64,000 bases of DNA, taken from NCBI RefSeq assembly GCF_001610875.1, contig NZ_CP011272.1, forward strand, positions 4,383,988 through 4,447,987, written 5' to 3'. Shown one piece after another: positions 1-8,865 of the stretch; the stretch's first letter is position 1, and every line of letters begins with the position of its first letter. A program made the position numbers and the translations under genes. Source of the stretch: Pirellula sp. SH-Sr6A (GTDB taxonomy: Bacteria; Planctomycetota; Planctomycetia; Pirellulales; Pirellulaceae). Below the pieces are notes generated by a model. That model was not told the DNA's origin, searched no databases, and saw only the letters and a list, made by a program, of their open reading frames with translations.

Positions 1-118
1 TGATTCGGAGCAGCGAAAGCTGCCCCGATAGGAGAGGCGAGACGCTCGTTGCCGGTTGAAACACCGTTCCTGCAACTCGCGTCTCGCCACTCTTGCTTTC
101 ACTCTCGGATCGTCCGCA

Positions 119-1042
119 ATGCGAACTATCGATATCCAAGTCAACGGCGCCTTTGGGATCGACTTCAACGACGACAACCTGGACCTGGATTCTTTTTCCC
201 ACGCATGCCAAAAACTCGCCGCATCCGGCGTCCAACAGTTCTTTCCGACCCTGATCACCGCGCCCCACGATGCACTCCTCCGGCGCGTCTCGAAAATTGC
301 AGGATGGGTGACTGCGGATAGTCAATTGCAGGCATGCGTAGGTGGGCTGCATATCGAAGGGCCGTTTATTTCTCCCAAACCAGGTTACCGCGGAACGCAC
401 CCGCTCGACGCGATAAGACCAGTCTGCCTCGAGTTCCTAAAGGAAATGGTGGAGGCGGGCCGCGGCTTGGTTCGGCAAGTCACCTTAGCGCCGGAAGAAG
501 ATCCCCAGTTCCTTGGCACGCGATGGCTCGCCGATCAAGGCATTGTTCCTTTCGCAGGGCATACCGACGCATCGCTCGAACAATTGCGAGGGGCCATTGA
601 TCAAGGACTTCAAGGCTTCACACATCTAGGTAACGGATGCGCTCTCGAGGTATCACGCCATGACAACATACTGCACCGCGTATTGGCTTGCAGGTCCGAA
701 CTTGTCGTGTCATTCATCGCCGATGGTATCCACGCTCCCTTCTGGCTACTGAAAACTTGGTTGGAACTCTTTGGTCCGGATCGAGTCATTGTCACCAGCG
801 ACGCGATGAGCGCAGCCGGCATGCCTCCAGGGGAGTACCTGATCGGTGGCCAACCTATTCTGGTTGATGAATCGCGAAGAACCCGTCACCGCGATCACCA
901 ATACTTGGCCGGCTCCGCATCCCTATTGCAAGACATGGAAAACTTGGGCCCACAATGGATCCGCGACTGGTCTGAGGTGAAGGAGCGACTCTTCTGCGAG
1001 AATGCGAGAAAACTCTTCCGACTCCCAGGGACACCACAGTAA
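119..1042 (+). CDS. nagA: N-acetylglucosamine-6-phosphate deacetylase-like amidohydrolase
   Basis: Likely removes the acetyl group from GlcNAc-6-phosphate in amino-sugar catabolism (cytoplasm). The amidohydrolase landmarks are in the right order: GLHIEGPFISP (metal-binding Glu), FAGHTDAS (metal His), THLGNGC (metal His; the family usually has THLFNAM), DGIHAP (substrate loop) and VTSDAMSAAG (catalytic Asp). At 307 residues it is shorter than the usual ~380, mainly because the N-terminal beta domain is minimal. I chose the ATG at 119 because MRTIDIQVNG is a natural beginning and the 21 upstream codons look non-coding. The variant THLGNGC motif makes a related sugar amidohydrolase possible. The next gene follows after 3 nt, so the two are probably co-transcribed. 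Confidence 0.82.
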   Translation: MRTIDIQVNGAFGIDFNDDNLDLDSFSHACQKLAASGVQQFFPTLITAPHDALLRRVSKIAGWVTADSQLQACVGGLHIEGPFISPKPGYRGTHPLDAIRPVCLEFLKEMVEAGRGLVRQVTLAPEEDPQFLGTRWLADQGIVPFAGHTDASLEQLRGAIDQGLQGFTHLGNGCALEVSRHDNILHRVLACRSELVVSFIADGIHAPFWLLKTWLELFGPDRVIVTSDAMSAAGMPPGEYLIGGQPILVDESRRTRHRDHQYLAGSASLLQDMENLGPQWIRDWSEVKERLFCENARKLFRLPGTPQ

Positions 1043-1045
1043 GCC

Positions 1046-1966
1046 ATGACAAAGCGGACTCCTGCTCAAGAGGAGGGCGATCAAGTCGACGTATTCGCAA
1101 GAACGAATACTACTTCATGGGCGTGTTCTCCCCTATGGTTGATGGTTTACGCGATGATCCTAGCGGGGCTTCTCCATCTCCCCGTGTTTGCTTTCGGCGA
1201 ACGGGATTGGGAGGATCCCATATCGTTCCGAAAACCTATTCTGTTCGGAATCTCCACGGGTCTCACACTGGGTTCTGCACTTTGGGTGTTCAGTAAATTG
1301 CCCCCGAGACGTTGGGACCCCATCCTTCGATACGTGTTGAGCGTTTCGTTGGCGATCGAAGTTTTTTTGATCACCATGCAATCGTGGCGAGGTGCACGCA
1401 GCCACTTCAATACCGAGGGTTGGTTCAACAATGGAGTCGAGAGCTTGATGCTCCTGATGATTTCCACTGCCTCGGTCATCATCGTGTTTCTTACCCTGCG
1501 AACTTGGCTGGAGTTCTCCGAACCAACAGTATCACCGATGCAATCGGCGATTTGGCATGGCATGAATCTCTTGTTGGCTTCGGTCGTGTTGGGGTATGCG
1601 ATCACGATTATCGGAAAATACCTGATAGGAAAAGGCATGGCTCCCGAGTTGGTTCCTCCCGCGGGAGTGTTGAAGTTTCCGCATGGGGCCGGCTTGCACG
1701 CGATCCAAGCTTTGCCATTCCTCGCTTGGGTGACTCGTCACGCGAGCCACAGGTTTTCTCTTGAGGCCGTTCGATGGGGCGCTTGGTCCTGCTACAGCTT
1801 CTTGATCTTTTCGCTTGTTCAAACTGCGAGAGGACGAGAACGATTCGACCTCGACAGCTTCGGCGCTACTCTCTTGGGCGCGACTGCGCTGACGAGCGTT
1901 GCCTGTGTCGCCTATGTCTTGAGATCCCTTCTCAGCATCCGTTCGACGTCCCATTCCGCTTTGTGA
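1046..1966 (+). CDS. polytopic membrane protein, function unknown
   Basis: 306 residues with about eight predicted membrane helices, roughly at residues 26-50, 59-85, 92-113, 130-154, 167-193, 217-233, 241-264 and 273-297. Between helices it carries polar motifs such as ISFRKPILFG and FPHGAGLHAIQ, which look conserved-type rather than random, and a His in HGMN inside helix 5. I do not recognise a named family. It follows the NagA-like gene by only 3 nt, so it is probably in the same transcript. Integral inner-membrane location is inferred from hydropathy; no function is proposed. Confidence 0.75.
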   Translation: MTKRTPAQEEGDQVDVFARTNTTSWACSPLWLMVYAMILAGLLHLPVFAFGERDWEDPISFRKPILFGISTGLTLGSALWVFSKLPPRRWDPILRYVLSVSLAIEVFLITMQSWRGARSHFNTEGWFNNGVESLMLLMISTASVIIVFLTLRTWLEFSEPTVSPMQSAIWHGMNLLLASVVLGYAITIIGKYLIGKGMAPELVPPAGVLKFPHGAGLHAIQALPFLAWVTRHASHRFSLEAVRWGAWSCYSFLIFSLVQTARGRERFDLDSFGATLLGATALTSVACVAYVLRSLLSIRSTSHSAL

Positions 1967-2058
1967 TACTCAGCATCTGCATCACGGGGTTGATCGATTC
2001 CTCTGCGACCGCTACGTTTTGATTAGTATAGAAATTCAAAACACGAAAGGAATGAAAC

Positions 2059-2514
2059 ATGAGCAGCAATCAAGCGATCATCGATCTGTTAAACGAGATT
2101 CTGAAGCATGAATGGACCGGCGTTGCGCAGTATTCACAAGCATCGTTCATCATCGAGGGACCTTGGCGAGAAGTTTATGCTGAGAAGTTTGAAGGGGATG
2201 CAAAAGAGTCGTTCAAGCATGCTAACTTGGTAGGTAACAAGATTGTTTCACTCGGCGGTGTTCCGGTCGCACAGCGAAACGAAATCAAGCAATCGAGAAA
2301 CTTGGTCGAAGTGCTTCAAAACAGCTTGGCCTTCGAGTCCAAGGCGGTAGAGATGTACACCAAGGCATTGGAATTGGCCGAAGGAAATCGACCTCTCGTG
2401 ATCTTCCTGGAGGACATTTTGGCTGACGAGCAAGAAGGTGTCGAAGAGTACACCAAGCTCCTTAAGAACGGCGAAGAAGCGATTCAATCCTCCTCGGTTC
2501 GCAAGTCCGGCTAG
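2059..2514 (+). CDS. bacterioferritin/ferritin-like four-helix protein
   Basis: 151 residues, the size and helix pattern of bacterioferritin. Family ligands that can be aligned: Glu18 (HEWTGVAQY), His54 (in KESFKHAN), Glu93 (LAFESKA) and Glu124 (ADEQEG). Two expected ferroxidase ligands are altered. The Glu that should precede His54 by three residues is Ser51, with a Glu one position earlier (Glu50), and the final His is Gly127. It may therefore store iron differently, bind another metal or haem, or be a non-catalytic paralogue. A good AAAGGA Shine-Dalgarno lies 6-7 nt before the ATG. It stands alone, after an ~90 bp gap that should hold its promoter. Confidence 0.85.
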   Translation: MSSNQAIIDLLNEILKHEWTGVAQYSQASFIIEGPWREVYAEKFEGDAKESFKHANLVGNKIVSLGGVPVAQRNEIKQSRNLVEVLQNSLAFESKAVEMYTKALELAEGNRPLVIFLEDILADEQEGVEEYTKLLKNGEEAIQSSSVRKSG

Positions 2515-2594
2515 CGATTGGCCGGTTGCTGATCCAAAACGGTGGCGTGTCGCCCGGTCGCCCGCTCCATGCGAGCGACTAAAACGCTCGTGGC

Positions 2595-2897
2595 TTACGC
2601 TCTGCGGTAGGCGGCGAACGACAGAACCCTAGGCTCCTCTTCCGTTTTGGCTTCCTCGATTTGATCGACCGCGAAATGACATGCCTTCGCGACAGGAACC
2701 CCCAGCACATTTCGCAAACCGGCCATTTCGGACCGGGATAGCCTAAGCTCACTCTGGGCAAACCACCCCACATCGGAACTGAAAGACTCGGATCGAACCG
2801 AAATCGGCTTGGGTTCCGCCGTACTGTCCAATGCGATCACAATCCTTTCGCAAGGATCCGCACCCGGGAGAACGGCTACGATTTGCTCGGTTTTCAC
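2595..2897 (-). CDS. small conserved-type protein, possibly PC4/p15-like
   Basis: 100 residues, no signal peptide or membrane helix. The central part, with SVRSESFSSDVGWFAQSELR followed by LSRSEMAGLRNVLG, reads like a single-stranded-nucleic-acid-binding PC4/p15-type fold of beta strands followed by a helix, as seen in small planctomycete proteins. This assignment is from pattern memory and is tentative. The gene converges on the ferritin-like gene. A perfect 9-bp-arm palindrome lies about 40 bp upstream of its start (2938-2958). Confidence 0.55.
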   Translation of the reverse strand: MKTEQIVAVLPGADPCERIVIALDSTAEPKPISVRSESFSSDVGWFAQSELRLSRSEMAGLRNVLGVPVAKACHFAVDQIEEAKTEEEPRVLSFAAYRRA

Positions 2898-3204
2898 CAG
2901 AAAGTCCTCTTCGATTCCTGCTTCTGAACGATCCTCTTGTTGAGAGACGCTCTCAACAGATTGCTGCCTTCCTTATATTACACACTTGGGGTTGCCAAAA
3001 AAGGGGGGATGCCTATTCTTTTGAGACTTAGTATCAGCAAGCGGCTCGGAACTCCAGGATGCCCGATCTTGAGTCCTGAGTTTTCTGCACGAACCCGTGC
3101 ACTTAGCAAGCCCGCCAATCGGTGTGATCGCCCAGATCCGACCAGCCAGCCAGCCAAGGTGACGAAGCATTTTTGTTTTTGTTATCGATGGGGATGGTGT
3201 CTAC
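2898..3204. other. intergenic region between divergent genes
   Basis: This 307-bp gap separates the divergent small gene ending upstream at 2897 and the DUF1559 gene starting at 3205, so it should hold both promoters. The only structured element I see is the palindrome TGTTGAGAG-acg-CTCTCAACA at 2938-2958. No ORF with a convincing protein is present. Confidence 0.6.
2938..2958. promoter_or_regulatory. 21-bp perfect palindrome (operator or leader hairpin)
   Basis: Nine-base arms TGTTGAGAG and CTCTCAACA are perfect inverted repeats around the triplet ACG. It lies 40 bp upstream of the minus-strand gene start at 2897 and 247 bp upstream of the DUF1559 gene. It could be a dimeric repressor site or a hairpin in the 5' leader. 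It has no U-run on either side, so it does not look like a terminator. Confidence 0.45.
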
Positions 3205-4179
3205 ATGAGTCGGAATTTTCGGCGTGGGTTTACGTTGGTCGAACTGTTGGTGGTGATCGCGATCATCGGGGTGCTCGTCGGACTTCTGCTGCCGGCGGTT
3301 CAGTCGGCGCGGGAAGCGGCCAGACGGATGCAGTGCTCGAATAATCTTCGGCAATTGGGGATTGGGATGCATAATTTCCATGCCGCGCAGGATTGCTTCC
3401 CGACGGCGGTATCAGGCAACGGGGCTTTGCATTATTGGGGGGCACAGATCCTCCCCCATCTGGAGCAGAATCCTCTTGCGAATCTCTACGACTATTCGGT
3501 TCGCTTCAACGACATCAAGAACCGAGAGGCGGTTCAGTTCGCACTCCCGTTTCTCCTTTGCCCCAGCACACCAGGAAGCCCCGTTCCGGAACCTCGGTTC
3601 AAGATTGCAACCTCTTCCAGTCCGGAAGCTTGGGGATCGGTCGGAGCCGATTATGCAGGCTCCTCAGGACCGCTCTCCACCATGTGGACGGCGACCCCTC
3701 CATTTGTCTCGTACCCACGCCCTGAGATAGACGGTTTCTTCGACGGAACAGTCCAGCCGGGGCGCAAAGGTCGACGCATTCGCGATATCACCGATGGCAC
3801 GTCCTCCACCGTGATGTTCGTCGAATCGGCAGGGCGTCCGCAAGTTTGGCAAAAGCGACGACTGGTCCCGGATTCTGGTCTGATCAACAGCCCATCGTCC
3901 CGATACGTGGCTGTCTCCAGTTGGGCAGCAGGAAACATCTTCGCTGTGCGTGGCTATCGGTATGACAATTCCGTCGCCAACGAGTTCGATCGATGGCGAG
4001 CACCGGGTGCCTGCATGGTGAATTGCACGAATTACTACGCGATCTACAGCTTCCATAACGGAGGAGCCAACGTGGGATTAGCCGATGGATCCGTGCATTT
4101 GATCAGTGAGAATATCGATACCGATACCGCCGTTCAAATGTTGACCATTCGAGGTGGAGAGGTTGTCGGAGAATTCTAA
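3205..4179 (+). CDS. DUF1559 prepilin-like protein
   Basis: 324 residues. The N-terminus [20 protein letters not shown] is a class III/type IV prepilin leader, with cleavage after Gly and Phe+1/Glu+5. It is followed by the helical [17 protein letters not shown] segment and a DUF1559 body that ends in the family's C-terminal [11 protein letters not shown] motif. It is therefore probably processed by a prepilin peptidase and exported, as part of the large planctomycete pseudopilin-like family whose role is not known. The stop codon shares one base with the ATG of the cytochrome peroxidase gene (TAATG at 4177-4181), indicating translational coupling and suggesting the two work together. Confidence 0.92.
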   Translation: MSRNFRRGFTLVELLVVIAIIGVLVGLLLPAVQSAREAARRMQCSNNLRQLGIGMHNFHAAQDCFPTAVSGNGALHYWGAQILPHLEQNPLANLYDYSVRFNDIKNREAVQFALPFLLCPSTPGSPVPEPRFKIATSSSPEAWGSVGADYAGSSGPLSTMWTATPPFVSYPRPEIDGFFDGTVQPGRKGRRIRDITDGTSSTVMFVESAGRPQVWQKRRLVPDSGLINSPSSRYVAVSSWAAGNIFAVRGYRYDNSVANEFDRWRAPGACMVNCTNYYAIYSFHNGGANVGLADGSVHLISENIDTDTAVQMLTIRGGEVVGEF

Positions 4180-6698
4180 TGAAATCAACTGTTTCGTTCC
4201 TGGTCTTCGTCGTTCAGCTAGGTGTTCTCCACAACGCGAGCTCTCGTGCGCTCTCCCTGGACTCTCCTCCATCCCATTTCCACCCCACGGGCCACGCCTT
4301 GGAAGGACTCCCCGCCGTTGCGGAAGCACAACCACTCTACGGCGATGACCCGAAGAGCGTTTGGAATCAGCTTCACCAACTGTTGTTCGTCGCCGATCTG
4401 ATACCCGAGGAGATTCAAGCAGAACTACCAGAGGAACGCAAACGATTGGCGCGAGAGCCTTCGGAGACGTATGCGAAGCACTGGTACTTTGAAAAGCGAA
4501 AAGGAGAGAGAGAAGACAAGAAGCAATTCGGGGGCGATGTCCGTGTGTCCCCTCGCAAGTCGTTCTTACCCTCCGAACGGGACGCCCTCTTCGGACTTCT
4601 CTCCCAAATACCTGATGAAGTACGTCGACATCGCAGCGAACTCCATGCAAAAACGCTCCTGCTACTCCAGTGGGATCTCCTCTCCGTTTGGTGGGCGTTG
4701 GAACGAGAGAAGTATCAGGACGAGGAGCTTCTTCAAGCGTTTTGCCAAGCGATTGTTGCCACAGCCCAACCGCGTGAAGAACTTCAGAAATTGGATAGTG
4801 GACTCGAGGATGTCTTGCAGCTCAGGGGAACCGACTCGACGCGCGCGACACATCTGCCGTATGTGCCTGGAGATTTAAGTCTTGAACGCACTCCAACCAA
4901 TCCTTGGGTGGAGATCGAGCGAAAGAGCTCGGCTCTCTTTCGCGCCAATCGCTCGCTTCGCGCTACTCGTGTATGGGTTCATGCAGGGAGCCGCGAAGCT
5001 TCGGAGGATTTGATTGCTTCAGCACAAGCCAATTCCGTTGCGGACATCCAAGTCCCAGCCACTACCCAGACATTACTGGTGCAGCAACTTGTCGCGATCG
5101 ATGACCGATTGAATCCTATCGTAACTCCTGTGATCGATGAATTGCGGGTTCGTGCGTTGGTTGGCTCGGCGGAGCTATCCTTTGATAATCCAACAAGCAG
5201 CAGGGATGGGTCGAGCCATTGGATCTATTTACGCACGCGATATGGAACTCACCGGGAGACAATGAACGATTTTCGTTTTGTCCCCGACACATCCCAATCC
5301 CTGTTCTTGGAGTATGGAACCCTCAAGCACGCAACGTTTGCTGCGCAATGCGCCCTATGCCATCGTCGCACCGATTCGGGTGGGCAAGCCCCCGAGGGGA
5401 TCCGTTCGTTTTCCAAATATGCAGCGGTGCGCGTCGCAAACGAAGGCGAACGCAATGCCCTCGCTGAAAAGGAAATGGAGGAGGTCGTAGCGATGTTGCG
5501 TCAGCGATTGTCTCAATCGACCGAGAAGCCCACAGCTCCGCGAGGCGATGCTTCGGAACAAGACGACGAACCGACCGCATCGACAACTCGACTTCCGCCC
5601 CGTCCTGCTCGCTCCGAAGCGGAGCGACGCGATTGGGTCCAACAGGTGCGACAGGCGTACTCGCTGCCTCCGGAACAATGGCCTGCACCGAACATCGATC
5701 CAGACGTGAAATGGCGAGAAATCGGGTTATTGCCCCCAGTGGAGCATCCCTTGGCAAATCCCCATAATGCGGACAAAGAAAAGTTGGGAAAGATCCTATT
5801 CTTCGATCCTAGGCTTTCGGGGAGCAAGCAGATCGCATGCGCATCCTGCCATGATCCCGACCTGGGATGGGCCGATGGCAGAACCACAAGCTTTGGACAC
5901 GGTCGCATTCCGCTTCGTCGCAATGCTCCTACTGTTCGCAATTCTGGTTTCCATCAGAAGCTGTTTTGGGACGGTCGAGCCGAATCTCTGGAGGAGCAGG
6001 TGATCGCTGTCCTGCGTAATCCAAACGAGATGCGTGCCACCGAGGAGACTGTACTGGATTTGCTCGCGCGGAGCGATGTGTACCAAGTCCTCTTTCAACA
6101 CAGTTTTGGAGATGGTCGTATCACGATCGAGCGTGTTGCAGAAGCAATTGCGTGCTTCGAACGAACGATCGTCGGAGGCTCCTCTCGTTTCGATGTATTC
6201 ATGAAAGGAAAGCGTGAGGTCTTTCAAGATTCCGAGTGGATAGGTCTCGACCTGTATCGACGAGAAGCGCGATGCATGAATTGCCATCATGGTCCTCTAT
6301 TTAGTGATGGACAGTTTCATGATGTGGGTTTGAGTTATTACGGTCGCAAATTCGAGGATCTGGGACGATATCGAGTCACCGACGATCCGCACGATGTCGG
6401 ACGATTTCGGACCCCTAGTCTTCGCGACATCACTCAGACTACCCCCTTGATGCACAACGGGCTTTTTGAGTTGCCTGGTGTTCTAAATATGTACAACGCG
6501 GGAATGCCCGCGTTGAAACCGAAGGCATCGCAGCGAAGCGATGTGCGATTCCCTCGCAAATCAGACCATCTCAAACCTTTAGGGTTAAACAAACAGGACT
6601 TGGACGACCTGGCGGCGTTTCTAAAAACGCTCGAAGAGCCAAAGCGAAGAATGGCTGCTCCTCCCTTGCCGGAACTGCATATTCTCGATTTTCCGTAA
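4179..6698 (+). CDS. multi-haem cytochrome c peroxidase/MauG family protein with long N-terminal extension
   Basis: 839 residues beginning with a signal-peptide-like stretch (KSTVSFLVFVVQLGVL). The C-terminal ~320 residues are a di-haem cytochrome c peroxidase (MauG/CCP) domain with haem motifs CASCH (about 554-558) and CMNCH (about 699-703), plus family stretches such as RNAPTVRNSGFH, LFWDGRAESLEEQ and GRFRTPSLRDI. A third motif, CALCH, lies at about 391-395, so the protein may bind three haems. Residues 25-380 form an unrecognised domain, partly Planctomycete-cytochrome-like in style. It should act in the periplasm, reducing peroxide or oxidising a protein or small substrate. It is translationally coupled to the upstream DUF1559 gene. 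Confidence 0.88.
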   Translation: MKSTVSFLVFVVQLGVLHNASSRALSLDSPPSHFHPTGHALEGLPAVAEAQPLYGDDPKSVWNQLHQLLFVADLIPEEIQAELPEERKRLAREPSETYAKHWYFEKRKGEREDKKQFGGDVRVSPRKSFLPSERDALFGLLSQIPDEVRRHRSELHAKTLLLLQWDLLSVWWALEREKYQDEELLQAFCQAIVATAQPREELQKLDSGLEDVLQLRGTDSTRATHLPYVPGDLSLERTPTNPWVEIERKSSALFRANRSLRATRVWVHAGSREASEDLIASAQANSVADIQVPATTQTLLVQQLVAIDDRLNPIVTPVIDELRVRALVGSAELSFDNPTSSRDGSSHWIYLRTRYGTHRETMNDFRFVPDTSQSLFLEYGTLKHATFAAQCALCHRRTDSGGQAPEGIRSFSKYAAVRVANEGERNALAEKEMEEVVAMLRQRLSQSTEKPTAPRGDASEQDDEPTASTTRLPPRPARSEAERRDWVQQVRQAYSLPPEQWPAPNIDPDVKWREIGLLPPVEHPLANPHNADKEKLGKILFFDPRLSGSKQIACASCHDPDLGWADGRTTSFGHGRIPLRRNAPTVRNSGFHQKLFWDGRAESLEEQVIAVLRNPNEMRATEETVLDLLARSDVYQVLFQHSFGDGRITIERVAEAIACFERTIVGGSSRFDVFMKGKREVFQDSEWIGLDLYRREARCMNCHHGPLFSDGQFHDVGLSYYGRKFEDLGRYRVTDDPHDVGRFRTPSLRDITQTTPLMHNGLFELPGVLNMYNAGMPALKPKASQRSDVRFPRKSDHLKPLGLNKQDLDDLAAFLKTLEEPKRRMAAPPLPELHILDFP

Positions 6699-6815
6699 CG
6701 AAATCCGCATTCGGAGTCCACCGTTGCCTAGCCGCTACAGTGATCGGCTTTCGCGGCGAGAGACGCCGTGAGAAAGCAAGTCTCGTGTAGGTCTTCTCAT
6801 AGATTGAGTTTGGCG

Positions 6816-7262
6816 ATGGTCGAGCTGATAACCGATTGGACTCTATTGGGTCACTTAGCCGCGACCACAATGATGGTTGGTATTATATGGTTTGTTCAGA
6901 TTATCCACTATCCGCTTCTCGCGGCGGTTGGAGAGCCCTTTTTCTCTGCTTACGAAAAACGACATATCGAATCGACTTCGTGGGTCGTAATCCCTCCTAT
7001 GCTCGTCGAAGCGGCGACTTCCATGGCATTGTTCTGGCTTCGCCCCACTTCCATCTCGACTGGGATGGTTTGGCTAGGAGGTGTCTTGCTGGTCACTATC
7101 TGGGTATCGACCTTTTTGCTGCAGATGCCCTATTACGAAAGGCTTTCACAAGGTTTCGATTCCGTTATTCATCGACGCCTGGTTCTCACCAATTGGATTC
7201 GGACTGGGGTGTGGACTATCCGCGGGATGTTGGCTCTGTCGATGGTTCATATGGCACGCTGA
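6816..7262 (+). CDS. four-helix membrane protein, function unknown
   Basis: 148 residues from the ATG at 6816. About four membrane helices are evident at residues 8-33, 50-72, 77-100 and 124-145. A short polar segment, IHYPLLAAVGEPFF, follows helix 1, where an HYPL-type motif could bind a ligand. An ORF start exists 48 bp upstream, but the leading residues (RKQVSCRSSHR) look untranslated. It converges end to end with the secreted protein on the other strand, with no spacer. No named family recognised. Confidence 0.72.
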   Translation: MVELITDWTLLGHLAATTMMVGIIWFVQIIHYPLLAAVGEPFFSAYEKRHIESTSWVVIPPMLVEAATSMALFWLRPTSISTGMVWLGGVLLVTIWVSTFLLQMPYYERLSQGFDSVIHRRLVLTNWIRTGVWTIRGMLALSMVHMAR

Positions 7263-8075
7263 TCAGTCGCGCGAAGCCTTGCTGGGGAGCGTGCGCAAGC
7301 CCTGTTGGTTATCGGCAATAGCGATCTTCACAGCCCCGGTGCAACCTCGTGTTTTCTCACATGTTCCGTAGGCTGAAAAGAATCGATTCCCGGGTAGACC
7401 CGTGATGCCGAGCGAGCAATCGTACTGGTAACGACCCAGCATTCGAAATTGCGAGTCGGTCACTAACAGAATCGCTGGTTCTCCGTAACAGCCAAACCAC
7501 CATCGCCCGTCGGCATAGGTGGCTGTTTGGATTCCCAAATGGGTATGTCCGCTTGGAATCGTATGTCTCTTTTGAAATCGGAAGTCTGGGTCGTACTCAT
7601 AGACATAATTTTCGTCGATCGAGTCCGGCAATCCTCCCACGACGTAGAATTCCTCGCCTGCGACACCTATGCCTCCAGCTCCATAGAACACCTCTGGAAC
7701 CGCGTGCTTGTCGAGGAACGCTAAATCATCGCTCTTGTAAACGTAGATCCAAGAGTCGGCGTTTCCTTTAGCATCGTTGAATTTTCCGAGATTCACCGCG
7801 ACATAGATCTTACCTTGATCGAAGCAAAGGTCGCCATGATGGTCCGCGACGTCGATTGCGTGTAGGACTTTTCCGTCCAAGCCTGTCTTCACCAGTTTGG
7901 TTGTGAAGGACCAGAAGATTGCATGGTCTGCGTCGGTGCAGATGCCTTGCAAATGTTTTTTGTACACTCCTTCACACTGGACTGGCTGAATCTCCTGGGC
8001 TTTGGCAGGGGTGAAAAGCATCGCGAGCTGGAAGACCCAGATGAACGGAAAAAGGGTAACCGTGGTTGTTTTCAT
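7263..8075 (-). CDS. secreted beta-propeller-like protein
   Basis: 270 residues. The N-terminus TTTVTLFPFIWVFQLAMLF ending in AKAQ is a classical Sec signal peptide with an AxA-type cleavage site. The mature part contains repeated short strands with HQGICTDADHAIFWSF-, HHGDLCFDQGKIYVAV- and GHTHLGIQTATYADGRWWFG-like segments, resembling blades of a small beta-propeller. Four or more Cys residues near the end (DCSLGI, GTCEKTRGCTG) could form disulfides. The start overlaps the stop of the upstream reductase gene (ATGA at 8075-8072), so the two are co-translated. Function not assigned. Confidence 0.75.
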   Translation of the reverse strand: MKTTTVTLFPFIWVFQLAMLFTPAKAQEIQPVQCEGVYKKHLQGICTDADHAIFWSFTTKLVKTGLDGKVLHAIDVADHHGDLCFDQGKIYVAVNLGKFNDAKGNADSWIYVYKSDDLAFLDKHAVPEVFYGAGGIGVAGEEFYVVGGLPDSIDENYVYEYDPDFRFQKRHTIPSGHTHLGIQTATYADGRWWFGCYGEPAILLVTDSQFRMLGRYQYDCSLGITGLPGNRFFSAYGTCEKTRGCTGAVKIAIADNQQGLRTLPSKASRD

Positions 8076-8647
8076 GAGGATGGAATGGATGAAGCGGATT
8101 TGGAAATGAGATAACGAAGCTCGACGAACCCAGAACCTCGCTGTTGAGCGGATTGAAGTTGGAGTTGTGGTGGGAGGATTTGACGAGGAAGGACCGGCTT
8201 GCCACTCCCCAAGCTAACGGAACCGATTTGGATGATCACTTCATCGAGCAATCCGGAATCGTAAAACTGTCCCGCCAAATCGCCTCCTCCTACGATCCAA
8301 ATGTTTTTGCCCTCGGCCGCAACTTTCATTTCGTGATGCACGGGGATGACGTCACCTTGCGCAAATCGCAAGTCTGCATTCTCGATGCGTGGCAAGTCTC
8401 GCGAGGTAAAAATCCATGCGGGCTGGGAATAGGGCCAAGCGGAACCCGTTTCCGCCTTGACTTGTTCGCTGTTTTGAACCAACCAAAGGTAAGTGGATGC
8501 CCCCATAGCCAGGGCGCCAACCTGGGAAATGAACTCGGGGTAACTTGAATCCGTCGGGTTTCCCAGCGCGAAGAGCCACTGCAGTGAATCGTCTTGTGTC
8601 GCGATAAAACCGTCGAGACTGGACGCGGTGTAGTAGATCGTTTTCAT
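8072..8647 (-). CDS. RibD C-terminal/dihydrofolate reductase-fold family protein
   Basis: 191 residues. The start MKTIYYTASSLDGFIA is the classic first strand and loop of RibD_C/DHFR-like reductases (YfjR/YyaP type). NIWIVGGGDLAGQFYDSGLL later provides the NADPH-binding GGG motif, and LDEVIIQIGSVSLGSGKPV completes the fold. It probably uses NADPH on an unknown pterin- or riboflavin-like substrate. The ORF extends 71 codons further upstream, but those residues show no family similarity, so the start at 8647 is preferred. It overlaps by 4 bp with the downstream secreted-protein gene. Confidence 0.86.
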   Translation of the reverse strand: MKTIYYTASSLDGFIATQDDSLQWLFALGNPTDSSYPEFISQVGALAMGASTYLWLVQNSEQVKAETGSAWPYSQPAWIFTSRDLPRIENADLRFAQGDVIPVHHEMKVAAEGKNIWIVGGGDLAGQFYDSGLLDEVIIQIGSVSLGSGKPVLPRQILPPQLQLQSAQQRGSGFVELRYLISKSASSIPSS

Positions 8648-8865
8648 GGGGCGATTATGGAATGCGGAATGATAGGCTGGGAAACAGGCGAGGAAGAAAC
8701 GGTCTCGTTGTGTCTGCTTCGTTTGGGTAACGGTGTCGACGTGAAAGTGTAACCGATTCCTGTGTGCTGTCGCACGTTCTTCCAAGCGGCCTTGCGGCAT
8801 TGGCTCGGGGATCGTCATGCGGTAGAACATGGTACCCTTTTTCTTTACCCTAAAGTCCACGATCT

